Of a DNA stretch of 64,000 nucleotides, positions 36,926 through 46,096 are shown piece after piece. Origin of the DNA: PFJX01 sp964466195 (GTDB lineage Bacteria > Pseudomonadota > Gammaproteobacteria > Burkholderiales > Thiobacillaceae); contig CAYXMQ010000017.1 of the NCBI GenBank assembly GCA_964466195.1, forward strand, positions 1 through 64,000. The letters are read 5' to 3'. Each line of letters begins with the position of its first letter. Position 1 is the first letter of the stretch. A program made the translations under genes and the position numbers. The notes below the pieces were generated by a model. The model was given only the letters and a program-made list of their open reading frames with translations. It did no database searches and was not told the DNA's origin.

Positions 36926-37765
36926 ATGAAAAGCGTATTGATCACAGGCTGTTCCAGCGGCATCGGCGCTACCGTCGCGCGCGGCCTCTCGGCGCGCGGT
37001 TGGCGGGTATTCGCCACGGCGCGCAATCCGGACGACGTGGCCCGCTTGCAGGCCGAAGGCATGGAAAGCTGCGTACTCGACCTGAACGATTCGGCGTCCA
37101 TCCATGCCGCCGTCGATGCGGTGCTGGCGCGCACCGATGGCCGGCTGGATGCGCTGTTCAACAACGGCGGCTTCGGCCAGGTCGGCGCGGTGGAAGACCT
37201 CAGCCGCGACGCGCTGCGCGAACAGTTCGAAACCAATCTGTTCGGCTGGGTGGAACTGACCAACCGCCTCATCCCGGTCATGCGCCAACAAGGCCATGGC
37301 CGCATCGTCATGAACAGTTCGGTGCTGGGCTATGCCGCTTTCGCCTATCGCGGCGCTTACAACGCGGTGAAGTACGCGCTGGAGGGGCTGACCGATACGT
37401 TGCGCCACGAACTGCACGGCAGCGGCATCCAGGTCGCGCTGGTCGAGCCCGGCCCGATCATCTCGCGCTTCCGGGAAAACTGCCTGCCGCACTTCGAGAA
37501 ACATATCGACTGGCGCAACAGCGTCCACCGCGCCCAATACGAAGCGCAGATGGCGCGCTTGAATCAGCCGGGACCGGCTGCGCCGTTCACGCTGCCGCCG
37601 GAAGCGGTGCTGGACAAGGTCGTGCATGCATTGGAAAGCCCGCTGGCCCGCCCGCGTTATCCGGTCACCGTGCCGGCCGTGGCCTTCTGGTGGCTGAAAC
37701 GGTTGTTGCCGATACGGGCGATGGACTGGGTGTTGATGCGCGCTTCCGGCGGTGGCAAGCGCTGA
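36926..37765 (+). CDS. short-chain dehydrogenase/reductase
   Basis: A 279-residue SDR oxidoreductase. NAD(P)-binding 'LITGCSSGIGATVARGL' with Arg residues after strand 2 ('TARNPDD'), then 'LFNNGGFGQVGAVED', the catalytic Ser in 'VMNSSVLGYAAF' and 'YNAVKYALEG' (Tyr-x3-Lys). The C-terminal extension has a hydrophobic stretch ('PAVAFWWLKRLLP'). The substrate is unknown. It ends convergent with the transglycosylase gene. Confidence 0.9.
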   Translation: MKSVLITGCSSGIGATVARGLSARGWRVFATARNPDDVARLQAEGMESCVLDLNDSASIHAAVDAVLARTDGRLDALFNNGGFGQVGAVEDLSRDALREQFETNLFGWVELTNRLIPVMRQQGHGRIVMNSSVLGYAAFAYRGAYNAVKYALEGLTDTLRHELHGSGIQVALVEPGPIISRFRENCLPHFEKHIDWRNSVHRAQYEAQMARLNQPGPAAPFTLPPEAVLDKVVHALESPLARPRYPVTVPAVAFWWLKRLLPIRAMDWVLMRASGGGKR

Positions 37766-37773
37766 AGCCGCCC

Positions 37774-39027
37774 TCAAACGCCGGCCGGCTTCGCCTTCTG
37801 CAGGTATTCCAGCAGACCGGCCGAGGCATGGCCATCAGCCGGCAGGCCGGCCGACTGCTGATAGGCGCGTATGGCCTGCCGGGTTTTCAAGCCGGGCACG
37901 CCATCGAGCTCACCGGGGTCGAAGCCGAACTGGGCGAGCAATTGCTGGATTTCGATCAACTGCTCGCGCGTCAGACGCCGATTGTCGGCGTCGCGTCCCA
38001 ACTTCAATTCGGGCGCGCCGTTGAGACGGTCGGCCAAGTGGCCGATGGCCAACGCGTAGTTGATTGATCGGTTCCATTGCATGATGACATCGAAATTGCG
38101 GTAGACCAGAAATGCCGGCCCCGCGTGGCCTTGCGGCAGCACGATGGCGCTGCTGATCCTGCTTTTCGGCAGCGCTTTGCCGTCGGCGCGGCGTACGCCC
38201 AATGACGTCCAGGCTTGCACCGGGCGCTTGATGTCCAGGCGCGCACTTTCGAAGTCGAAGCCTTTCGGCAGCCTGACCTCGCGACCCCAGATTTCGCCGG
38301 CATGCCAACCGATTCGGTGCAGGTAGTTGGCGGCGGAATGAAATGCATCCGGCAATGAGCGCCAGATGTCCTTGTGGCCGTCGTCGTCGCCATCGACGGC
38401 ATAACGCAGGAAGGTCGAGGGCATGAACTGCATCTGGCCCATCGCCCCCGCCCATGAGCCCTTCATGTCGGCGACCGGCACATGCCCCTGTTCGAGGATG
38501 CTGAGTGCATTCAGCAGCTCGGCGCGAAAGAACGCGCTGCGTCGATGGTCATAAGCCAGCGTGGCCAACGCGATCGGCACCGAAAAGCCGCCGGTCGTGG
38601 CGCCGTAATTGGTTTCCAGCCCCCAGAACGAAACCAGCAGTGCAGGCGGAAGTCCGTAGCGGGATTGCACCTTGTTGAGCAGTTTGCGGTGTTCATGCAG
38701 GCGTTCCTTGCCCAGCGCCAGGCGCCGCTCGTCGACGCGCCGGTCGAGGTAGTTCCAGAACGTATCGACGAACTCGGGCTGGCGCTGATCCAGTTCGATC
38801 ACCCGTGCGAGCGGCTGGAAGTCGCCTAATGCCTGATCGAACGTCTGCTCGCTGATCCCGCTCGTCAACGCTTCTTGGCGCAGTTGTTCGCGCCAGACGG
38901 CGAGTTCGGCGGCCGCCGCCGGTTGGGCTGGCGGCGCCGAAAGATCGGCGGCGGCACAGGCGCCGCCGGCGATCAGCAACGCGGCGGCCAGGCAGGCCCG
39001 CAGAGGTCGGCAACGGAAGGCAGGCAC
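37774..39027 (-). CDS. lytic murein transglycosylase (MltB family) with peptidoglycan-binding domain
   Basis: A 417-residue exported muramidase. Signal peptide ('CLAAALLIAGGACAAADLSA'), then the SLT_2 catalytic domain with 'LLVSFWGLETNYGATTG', whose Glu is the catalytic acid, plus 'GSWAGAMGQMQFMPSTF'. The C-terminal PG_binding_1 domain is 'LAQFGFDPGELDGVPGLKTR'. It cleaves the glycan strand to 1,6-anhydro products in the periplasm. A cysteine in the signal region could make it a lipoprotein. Confidence 0.92.
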   Translation of the reverse strand: MPAFRCRPLRACLAAALLIAGGACAAADLSAPPAQPAAAAELAVWREQLRQEALTSGISEQTFDQALGDFQPLARVIELDQRQPEFVDTFWNYLDRRVDERRLALGKERLHEHRKLLNKVQSRYGLPPALLVSFWGLETNYGATTGGFSVPIALATLAYDHRRSAFFRAELLNALSILEQGHVPVADMKGSWAGAMGQMQFMPSTFLRYAVDGDDDGHKDIWRSLPDAFHSAANYLHRIGWHAGEIWGREVRLPKGFDFESARLDIKRPVQAWTSLGVRRADGKALPKSRISSAIVLPQGHAGPAFLVYRNFDVIMQWNRSINYALAIGHLADRLNGAPELKLGRDADNRRLTREQLIEIQQLLAQFGFDPGELDGVPGLKTRQAIRAYQQSAGLPADGHASAGLLEYLQKAKPAGV

Positions 39028-39032
39028 GCGAA

Positions 39033-39314
39033 CTAGCCCTTTTGCGAGATTTCGTAGAGTGACGGGGTGACCTGCGCCGAGGCCAGGTACTGGCGCAGGT
39101 TTTTTACATCCTGCCGCAGCAGTACATTGCTGTGGTGCGGGTGATGCAGGACGCCTTCGACGCCGTTCAGCACCACGCGCAGGCGCGCGCCATGGATGGA
39201 CTCGACCGTGGCGCCCAGGTGGAGCAGCAGCGATTCGATTTCACGCCAGTGGATATTGCCGCTGACGGGATCCTGGAAGATGGAATGGATCAGGTGGGCG
39301 TGTTTGTGGCTCAT
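39033..39314 (-). CDS. HicA-like protein without adjacent HicB
   Basis: A 93-residue protein resembling the HicA (YcfA) mRNA-interferase fold: 'NIHWREIESLLLHLGATVES', then 'GARLRVVLNGVEGVLHHPHH' and 'LRQDVKNLRQYLASAQV'. The family's catalytic His is plausibly one of the His-Pro-His residues. The start is the ATG at 39314 with GGAG upstream; the longer frame is not supported. No HicB antitoxin gene lies on either side, so it may be a domesticated or solitary member. Confidence 0.7.
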   Translation of the reverse strand: MSHKHAHLIHSIFQDPVSGNIHWREIESLLLHLGATVESIHGARLRVVLNGVEGVLHHPHHSNVLLRQDVKNLRQYLASAQVTPSLYEISQKG

Positions 39315-39479
39315 GGCGATCTCCGCAGCGATGAACAATGCAGACAGAATACTTGAGGCGCCGCTTTCTGTGGATTGCGGGCCGCTGCTGAGCGTCGTCA
39401 AATAATCCGAAATCGGGCTGCATTGTTCGCTGCGCGTGCCGATAACCCCCATATCACACAAACTCGGAGGCCTGCCAGC

Positions 39480-39746
39480 ATGGACATTTACCCCAACCCG
39501 AGCGACGCCAATCAGCCTGAGCGGCGCAAACACCTCAAGCTGCGCGATATCTTTCACGATGTCGTGGGTCTGGTCGAGCCGTATTTTCAACCCGCAGCGG
39601 GTTTGAATGGGCTTTCCACCGATTTCTGGGCCGCCAAGGCAATCCGCGACGCCTATGCGGATCTCAGCAACGAAGAGGTCCAGACGCTGACTGCCGCCGC
39701 CGCCCGCTACTGCCGCGAACAAGGCGTCGGCAAAGCGCCGGCTTGA
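39480..39746 (+). CDS. small protein of unknown function
   Basis: An 88-residue soluble protein, not recognised. The start is the ATG at 39480 with GGAGG at about 39466-39470. 'HLKLRDIFHDVVGLVEPYF' and 'DLSNEEVQTLTAAAARYCRE' suggest helices. It stands alone between the HicA-like gene and a convergent YkgJ-family gene. Confidence 0.6.
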   Translation: MDIYPNPSDANQPERRKHLKLRDIFHDVVGLVEPYFQPAAGLNGLSTDFWAAKAIRDAYADLSNEEVQTLTAAAARYCREQGVGKAPA

Positions 39747-39802
39747 CGGCGTTCGGCCTGTTGCACGCCTTCCTGTCGGGCAGATGCGGGGGCGGGCCGT
39801 GA

Positions 39803-40426
39803 TCAGCCCGGCATCCGCGCAGCCAGCGTTTCCCAGCGCATTTCGCGCAGGCTTTGCGCAAGACGGTGGACTTCGCCCGTTTCCACCAGGCGGCGGCGTT
39901 CGCGGCCTTCCTTGATGCCGTGATGGCGCAGCATCTCGCGCAGGGCTTCATTCTTCCGTTTTGCATCCGGTTGCAGCACGTCGCCGAGACGGGTGTGGAA
40001 AGCGTCTTCGCCAGTGGCGCAGACTGTGTTGAACACATTGAACTGGCGGCAGGCCATCGGCCGCAGCGGGTGGATGGCGCAGGCTTCGTCGACCAGAAAC
40101 GGGCAGGCGTCGAGGTCGCGGTGGTGTTGCAGCTGGTGGCGCACGCGTGCGCGCACGTCGTCGCCCTTTTCGGTCGCCAGTCTTTCACTGACATACCAGG
40201 CGATGCCCATCAATTCGAGCGGGTAGACCGGGATGTCGGTGTGCGTGCGGCAACAACTGGCGCAACCGCGAGCGCAAGCCAGCTTGCGGCCGTCGGCCTG
40301 GATCGCGGCGGCGACGCCTTGATTGGTCAGGTGCTGGATTTCCAGTAACAGCGCCAGCCAGGGCTGGCGTTTTTCGTCTTCCGGAAAATGCAGACGGCCG
40401 GCGGCTTGAGCCTGCTTGAGCTTCAT
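39803..40426 (-). CDS. YkgJ-family cysteine cluster protein
   Basis: A 207-residue protein with the CxxxCxxCC cluster 'CARGCASCCRTHTDIPVYP' and later 'CPFLVDEACAIHPLRPMACR', the Fe-S/zinc-type pattern of this family. The function is not established. It lies 9 nt after gcvR on the same strand. Confidence 0.88.
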   Translation of the reverse strand: MKLKQAQAAGRLHFPEDEKRQPWLALLLEIQHLTNQGVAAAIQADGRKLACARGCASCCRTHTDIPVYPLELMGIAWYVSERLATEKGDDVRARVRHQLQHHRDLDACPFLVDEACAIHPLRPMACRQFNVFNTVCATGEDAFHTRLGDVLQPDAKRKNEALREMLRHHGIKEGRERRRLVETGEVHRLAQSLREMRWETLAARMPG

Positions 40427-40435
40427 GATCGCCGC

Positions 40436-40972
40436 TCAGTCCCGCGCCGGTTCCATGACGGCGTCGAGATTGAGGTTGTCGCAATAGTCGAAGAAATCGC
40501 CGCGCAGCGTCGGCAGGTGCAGATCGGCGGGAATGCCGACGGTGATGTTGACCGAGAACATCGGCGTGCCGGTATGCGGCGCCGGGTAGGTCTCGGTGAT
40601 CAATTCTTCGATGTTGATGCCCTGGCGGGCGAAGAAATCGGCCAGGTTATGCACGATGCCGGGGTGATCCATCGCGACGACGTTGACCCGGTAGGGCACC
40701 AGCGGCGTCTTGCGCTCGGCCGGGCGCGTGCGCTTGTGCATGATGCTCAGGCCCAGTTCTTCGCCGACCTGGCTGAGACGGTCTTCCAGTTTGCTCAGCG
40801 CATTCCAGGGTCCGGAGATCAGCATCAGGATGGCGAACTGGTTGCCCAGTACCGCCATGCGCGATTCTTCGATGTTGCAGCCGGCTTCGACGATGCGGCT
40901 GGTAAAGCGTTGCACCAGGCCGATCTGGTCTTCGCCGGAAGCGGTAATGGCTAGATAGTCGATATTGCTCAT
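40436..40972 (-). CDS. gcvR: ACT-domain regulator, GcvR-like
   Basis: A 178-residue protein with two ACT domains: 'LAITASGEDQIGLVQRFTSR' and 'VNVVAMDHPGIVHNLADFFA'. It resembles GcvR, the glycine-cleavage repressor that binds GcvA. No gcv genes are close by, so the regulated target is inferred from family only. Confidence 0.8.
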   Translation of the reverse strand: MSNIDYLAITASGEDQIGLVQRFTSRIVEAGCNIEESRMAVLGNQFAILMLISGPWNALSKLEDRLSQVGEELGLSIMHKRTRPAERKTPLVPYRVNVVAMDHPGIVHNLADFFARQGINIEELITETYPAPHTGTPMFSVNITVGIPADLHLPTLRGDFFDYCDNLNLDAVMEPARD

Positions 40973-41004
40973 GGGTGTGCGGAAGGGTAGTTGCCGTGGG
41001 CGGA

Positions 41005-41084
41005 TTGTAGCCGCAAGGGCTACGCCGGATTCGTAAGCCGCTGAAGCGGCAACGACGCCGCTGTAGCCGCAAGGGCTACGCCGG
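41005..41084. repeat. duplicated 23-nt hairpin element
   Basis: The sequence TGTAGCCGCAAGGGCTACGC plus CGG occurs at about 41006-41028 and again at 41062-41084. Each copy forms a small GTAGCC/GGCTAC hairpin. They lie between the ppsR end and the gcvR start, both minus strand. Confidence 0.75.
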
Positions 41085-41108
41085 CATGCAGGCGGCTTGC
41101 GAGCTGGA

Positions 41109-41951
41109 TCAGGCTGTTCGCGCCGCAGGCGAGGCTGCGATGTCGCCGGCGAGCGAGTGCTTGATCAGGGTGGAGATTTCCTCGATCGAGCGATGTGTCG
41201 AGTCGACGATCGGAATGCCTTCGCTGCGCATCAACAATTCCGCCTGCCGGAGTTCCTGCCTGCAGGTTTCGAGCGATGCGTAGGGGCTGTTGGGGCGCCG
41301 TTCGGAGCGTATCTGCGCCAGCCGTTCCGGCGCCAGCGTGAGGCCGCGCAGTTTGGCGCGGAAGGCTTGCAACGATTTGGGCAGGCCGGACTGTTCGAAG
41401 TTTTCCGGGGTCAACGGGTAGTTGGCGACGCACAGGCCGTATTGCATGGCCATGTACAGCGAGGTCGGCGTTTTGCCGCTGCGCGAGACGCCGACCAGGA
41501 TCAGGTCGGCGCGCTGGTATTTCTCCAGGCCGAGGCCGTCGTCCGCCGCCAGCGCGAAATTCACTGCGTCGATGCGGCTGCGGTAGGAGTTGTCGTCGGA
41601 CATGCCGTGGAAGCGGCCGCGCAACGGCTTCGGCGGATAACCGATTTCATCCACCATCATGCTCAGAAAGTGGCCATAGATGTCCATCACGACCGCGCCG
41701 CAAGCATCCAATGCTGCACGTGCACTAGGCTCGGTAAGCGTTGAAAACACGAGAGGTTTTACGTTTGAGAGCTGCCACGCGGCACAAACTTGCTGCGCTG
41801 CAAAATTTGCTTTTTCGAGTGAATCGACGAAGGGTAAACTCACTGGTGCGAACGCTTCGTCGGGGAATTGGGAGAGCAGGCTCTTGCCAATGATCTCGGC
41901 GGTGATGCCGGTGTGATCGGAGATGAAATAGACTGGTCGAGCAGGTGTCAT
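41109..41951 (-). CDS. ppsR: PEP synthase regulatory protein (kinase/pyrophosphorylase)
   Basis: A 280-residue DUF299 protein that inactivates PEP synthase by ADP-dependent phosphorylation and reactivates it by phosphorolysis. The P-loop is 'LVGVSRSGKTPTSLYMA'. The N-terminal 'YFISDHTGITAEIIGKSLLS' and the end 'HRSIEEISTLI' match the family. It is divergent from ppsA, the usual arrangement, with about 57 nt between the starts. Confidence 0.95.
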   Translation of the reverse strand: MTPARPVYFISDHTGITAEIIGKSLLSQFPDEAFAPVSLPFVDSLEKANFAAQQVCAAWQLSNVKPLVFSTLTEPSARAALDACGAVVMDIYGHFLSMMVDEIGYPPKPLRGRFHGMSDDNSYRSRIDAVNFALAADDGLGLEKYQRADLILVGVSRSGKTPTSLYMAMQYGLCVANYPLTPENFEQSGLPKSLQAFRAKLRGLTLAPERLAQIRSERRPNSPYASLETCRQELRQAELLMRSEGIPIVDSTHRSIEEISTLIKHSLAGDIAASPAARTA

Positions 41952-42008
41952 GGCTGCGAGGTTAGGTGATGGAAGCGCCGCTTGATCAATCGTTCAAAGG
42001 ACAGGCAT

Positions 42009-44393
42009 ATGGACTCCGCATTTGACTATATAGCGCGCTTCGAAACACTGTCCATGCACGATGTGGACAAGGTCGGCGGCAAGAACGCGTCCCTCGGCGA
42101 GATGATTCACAACCTGAGCGAGAAGGGGGTGCGCGTTCCCGGCGGATTCGCGACCACGGCGGATGCCTTCCGCGAGTATCTGTCGCATGATGGACTGGCC
42201 GATCGCATTGCCGCCAAGCTGATTGCGCTGAATGTCGACGATACGCAAGCGCTGGCCGAGGCCGGACGCGAGATTCGCGGCTGGATGATGGACACGCCGT
42301 TGCCGGCAGGGCTGGAAGCCGGCATCCGCCATAACCATCGCCTGATGTGCGCCGAAGCCGGCGAAGAGCTGCTCTTCGCGGTGCGCTCGTCGGCGACCGC
42401 CGAAGATCTGCCGGACGCCTCGTTCGCCGGCCAGCAGGAGACCTACCTGAATATCCAGGGCGCCGACAATCTGATCGATGCGGTGAAGCTGTGCTTTGCG
42501 TCGCTCTACAACGATCGCGCCATCTCCTACCGCGTACATAACCATTTCGAGCATGCCGTCGTGGCGCTGTCCGCCGGCATCCAGCGCATGGTGCGCTCCG
42601 ATCTCGGCGTGGCCGGCGTGATGTTCACGATGGATACCGAATCCGGCTTTCGCGATGTGGTGTTCATCAACGCCGCTTACGGGCTCGGCGAGACCGTGGT
42701 GCAAGGTTCGGTGAACCCGGACGAGTACTACGTGCACAAGCCGATGCTGCGCGCAGGCAAGCGCGCCGTGGTGCGCAAGAAACTGGGCGACAAGGCCATC
42801 CGCATGGTGTTCGGGCATGAATCCAAGGCCGAGTGTTCGACCCTCGTGGAAGACGTGCCGCCGGGACTGCGCCACCGTTTCGCGCTCGACGACGACGAGG
42901 TGCTGGAACTGGCGCGTTACGCGTTGACCATCGAGGAACATTACGGCCGCCCGATGGACATCGAGTGGGGGCGCGACGGCGTCGACGGCAAGCTGTACAT
43001 CCTGCAGGCCCGTCCGGAGACGGTGAAGTCACGCGACGGCAACGTGCAGACCCGCTACCGGATGCTGGAGAAAGGCCCGGTCGTCGTGGTCGGCCGCGCC
43101 ATCGGCGGCAAGATCGGCCAAGGCCGCGCCCGCGTCATCGAAAGCATCGCCCAGATGCACGAGATCGAAGCCGGCGATGTGCTGATCGCCGACATGACCG
43201 ACCCGGACTGGGAGCCGGTGATGAAGCGGGCGTCCGCCATCGTCACCAATCGCGGCGGACGCACCTGCCATGCCGCCATCGTCGCGCGCGAACTCGGCGT
43301 GCCGGCGGTGGTGGGCACCGGCAATGCGACCAAATTGATCCAGGAAGGCCAGGACGTCACGGTGTCCTGCGCCGAGGGCGAGGACGGCTACGTGTACGCG
43401 GGCCTGCTCGAATTCGAGAAGAGCGAGCGGCTGATCCAGACCATGCCGGCGATCCCGGTCAAGATCATGATGAATGTCGGCAATCCGGAACAGGCCTTCC
43501 ATTTCGCCACCTTGCCGCACGAAGGCGTCGGCCTGGCGCGGCTCGAATTCATCATCGGCAACGCCATCGGCATCCACCCGAATGCGGCGCTGGAATACCG
43601 CAAGATGCCGGATGACGTGAAAGCCGCCATCGACGCCAAGATTCACGGCTATGGCGACCCGGTCAATTTTTATGTCGAAAAACTGGTCGAGGGCATCGCC
43701 ACCATCGCCTGCGCGTTCTGGCCGAAGCGGGTCATCGTGCGCATGTCCGATTTCAAGTCGAATGAATACGCCAACCTGATCGGCGGGCTCCAGTTCGAGC
43801 CGCAGGAAGAAAACCCCATGCTCGGCTTCCGCGGCGCCGGCCGCTACGCCAGTCCGATGTTCCGACGCGCGTTCCAGCTCGAGTGCCGGGCGATCCGCCG
43901 CGTGCGCGACGACATGGGCTTGAGCAACGTCGAAATCATGCTGCCCTTTGTGCGTACGCTGTTCGACGCCGACGCCGCGCTCGCGGTATTGGCGGAAAAC
44001 GGCCTGGAGCGCGGCCAGGATGGCCTCAAGGTGGTGATGATGTGCGAGATCCCGGCCAACGTACTGCTCGCCGACGAGTTCCTGCAACGCTTCGACGGCT
44101 TCTCGATCGGCTCCAACGATCTCACCCAGTTGACCTTGGGCGTCGATCGCGATTCCAGCCTGGTGGCGGCGTCATTCGACGAACGCAACCCGGCGGTGAA
44201 GAAATTGCTCAGCGAGGCCATCGCCGCCTGCAAGCGCAACGGCAAATATGTCGGCATCTGCGGCCAGGGGCCGTCTGATCATCCCGATCTGGCCGATTGG
44301 TTGATGGATCAGGGCATCGATTCGCTGTCGCTCAACCCGGATACCGTAGTGAGCACGTGGACGCGGCTGGCCAGCCGTAAATCGCCGGCCTGA
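42009..44393 (+). CDS. ppsA: phosphoenolpyruvate synthase
   Basis: Makes PEP from pyruvate, ATP and water in gluconeogenesis. It has 794 residues from the ATG at 42009 (AAAGGACAGG upstream); a start at 41982 would add nine poorly supported residues. The N-terminal ATP-grasp-like domain is 'VGGKNASLGEMI', the swivelling phosphohistidine domain has 'NRGGRTCHAAIVARELGVPA' (His near residue 420), and the C-terminal PEP-binding barrel includes 'IGSNDLTQLTLGVDRD' and 'GICGQGPSDHPDLADWL'. It pairs with the divergent regulator ppsR. Confidence 0.96.
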   Translation: MDSAFDYIARFETLSMHDVDKVGGKNASLGEMIHNLSEKGVRVPGGFATTADAFREYLSHDGLADRIAAKLIALNVDDTQALAEAGREIRGWMMDTPLPAGLEAGIRHNHRLMCAEAGEELLFAVRSSATAEDLPDASFAGQQETYLNIQGADNLIDAVKLCFASLYNDRAISYRVHNHFEHAVVALSAGIQRMVRSDLGVAGVMFTMDTESGFRDVVFINAAYGLGETVVQGSVNPDEYYVHKPMLRAGKRAVVRKKLGDKAIRMVFGHESKAECSTLVEDVPPGLRHRFALDDDEVLELARYALTIEEHYGRPMDIEWGRDGVDGKLYILQARPETVKSRDGNVQTRYRMLEKGPVVVVGRAIGGKIGQGRARVIESIAQMHEIEAGDVLIADMTDPDWEPVMKRASAIVTNRGGRTCHAAIVARELGVPAVVGTGNATKLIQEGQDVTVSCAEGEDGYVYAGLLEFEKSERLIQTMPAIPVKIMMNVGNPEQAFHFATLPHEGVGLARLEFIIGNAIGIHPNAALEYRKMPDDVKAAIDAKIHGYGDPVNFYVEKLVEGIATIACAFWPKRVIVRMSDFKSNEYANLIGGLQFEPQEENPMLGFRGAGRYASPMFRRAFQLECRAIRRVRDDMGLSNVEIMLPFVRTLFDADAALAVLAENGLERGQDGLKVVMMCEIPANVLLADEFLQRFDGFSIGSNDLTQLTLGVDRDSSLVAASFDERNPAVKKLLSEAIAACKRNGKYVGICGQGPSDHPDLADWLMDQGIDSLSLNPDTVVSTWTRLASRKSPA

Positions 44394-44491
44394 TTGCTTG
44401 CCGCTCGGCGCACTTATTGAGCGCGCCGGCTCATGCCTGGCATGAATTTTGTGTCTCAGGCTGGTATCTTCCGGCCGAGTTCCTCAGTCGG

Positions 44492-45058
44492 ATGCTGCGC
44501 GTGTTCACTCTGCCCAATCTGCTTACCCTGTCGCGTCTCGTGTTGGCGCCGGTGGTCGCCTGGCGTTTGCTGGAACACGATGTCGCGGGGGCGTTCTGGC
44601 TGTTCGTCGTCGCAGCGATCACCGACCTGCTCGACGGCAATCTGGCGCGCTGGCTGAATCAGCGCAGCGTGCTCGGCGCCTGGCTCGACCCGATCGCCGA
44701 CAAGGTGATGCTGCTGACCACGTTGAGCATGCTGGCGCTGACCGATTGGCTGCCGATGTGGTTGCTATACGTCGTGGTGGTGCGCGATCTGATCATCCTG
44801 GCCGGCGCGGAAGGGTATCGGCGCCTCACCGGCAAGCTGGACGTGCGGCCGACGCTGTCCGGCAAGGTGGCGACGTTCATGGAGTTCACGCTGGTGTCGT
44901 GGGTGCTGGCCGATGTCGCGCTGCAACTCGGCCTGGATGCGTCGATCGAGCCGCTGGCGCTGTTGACCGCGCTGGCCGTGGGCGGCTCCGGCGTGCGCTA
45001 TGTCTGGTTGTGGACGCGCAAGACCCACGCCTTCCTGCATGAGCAGACGCGGGAATAA
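44492..45058 (+). CDS. CDP-alcohol phosphatidyltransferase
   Basis: An integral membrane enzyme of phospholipid synthesis, 188 residues. The family motif D-x2-DG-x2-AR-x8-G-x3-D-x3-D is complete in 'DLLDGNLARWLNQRS' and 'GAWLDPIADK'. Several membrane helices are visible. The ATG at 44492 is used because similarity begins there ('VFTLPNLLTLSRLV'); the frame is open upstream. It is probably phosphatidylglycerophosphate synthase-like, but the alcohol substrate is not proven. Confidence 0.88.
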   Translation: MLRVFTLPNLLTLSRLVLAPVVAWRLLEHDVAGAFWLFVVAAITDLLDGNLARWLNQRSVLGAWLDPIADKVMLLTTLSMLALTDWLPMWLLYVVVVRDLIILAGAEGYRRLTGKLDVRPTLSGKVATFMEFTLVSWVLADVALQLGLDASIEPLALLTALAVGGSGVRYVWLWTRKTHAFLHEQTRE

Positions 45059-45131
45059 ACCCTCCTCATCGACGCTTGCCGCGATAATGGCGACCCCGCG
45101 CCACTCTCGGCGCTATCCATTCCAAGCAACT

Positions 45132-46064
45132 ATGTCAATTCAATGGTTTCCCGGCCACATGACGTCGGCCCGCAAGAAGGCCGCCGAAACCATGGCCAAT
45201 ATCGATGTCGTGATCGAAGTTCTCGATGCCCGTCTGCCGGAGGCGGGCAGCAATCCGCTGGTGCATGAACTGCGTCTGTTCCGCCAGCGGCCCTGCCTGA
45301 AGGTGCTGAACAAGGCTGATCTGGCCGATCCGGTGGTCACCAAGGCCTGGATCGATTATTTCAACGGCCAGAAGGGCGTCAAGGCGGTGGCGATGTCGGC
45401 CAAGAAGGTCGGCGAAGTCGCGCGCCTGCCCAGCCTTTGCCAAAGCCTTGCGCCCCACCGCGACGACAATTTCAAACCGCTGCGCATGATGATCATGGGC
45501 ATACCCAACGTCGGCAAATCGACGCTGATGAACGCGCTGGTCAAACGCAAGGTCGCCGCGGTCGGCGATGAACCGGCGATCACCAAGTCGCAGCAGAGCA
45601 TTACCTTGAGCCCGCGCCTGATCCTGATCGATACGCCGGGCTTGATGTGGCCGAAGATCGAGCATGACAGCGACGGCTATATGCTTGCCGCCAGCCATGC
45701 CATCGGCCGCAATGCCGTGTTGGAAGAGGAAGTCGCTACCTTTCTGGCCGGCATTCTGCTGGAGCGCTATGGCGATTTGCTGACTGCACGTTACGGCTTT
45801 TCCGTGCAAGGGCTCGATGCGCCCGGCGTGCTCGAAGCCGTTGCTCGCAAACGCGGTTGTCTGCTGAAAGGGCGCGGCGCGAAATTTGACAACGCGCTCG
45901 ACCTGGACAAGGCCGCTATGCACCTGCTGACTGATTACCGCGCCGGCACGCTCGGTCGCATCAGCCTGGAAACGCCGGCATCGCGACGTGCCATGCTGGC
46001 TGCGGCGGCGGCCAAAGCCGCCGCGCTGCAGGCCGCCGCCAAAGCGGCGCTGCCGGATTCCTGA
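45132..46064 (+). CDS. ylqF: ribosome biogenesis GTPase (YlqF/RbgA)
   Basis: A circularly permuted GTPase of 310 residues. The G4 motif comes first ('LKVLNKADLADP'), then G1 'MGIPNVGKSTLMN' and G3 'LIDTPGLMWP'. The start 'MSIQWFPGHMTSARK' is the family opening, so the ATG at 45132 is chosen over a frame open from 45000 that overlaps the previous gene. It acts in late large-subunit assembly. The last 30 residues are Ala-rich. Confidence 0.94.
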   Translation: MSIQWFPGHMTSARKKAAETMANIDVVIEVLDARLPEAGSNPLVHELRLFRQRPCLKVLNKADLADPVVTKAWIDYFNGQKGVKAVAMSAKKVGEVARLPSLCQSLAPHRDDNFKPLRMMIMGIPNVGKSTLMNALVKRKVAAVGDEPAITKSQQSITLSPRLILIDTPGLMWPKIEHDSDGYMLAASHAIGRNAVLEEEVATFLAGILLERYGDLLTARYGFSVQGLDAPGVLEAVARKRGCLLKGRGAKFDNALDLDKAAMHLLTDYRAGTLGRISLETPASRRAMLAAAAAKAAALQAAAKAALPDS

Positions 46065-46096
46065 GCCGCGTCGCAGGCAACGGCTAGCTGACCCGG

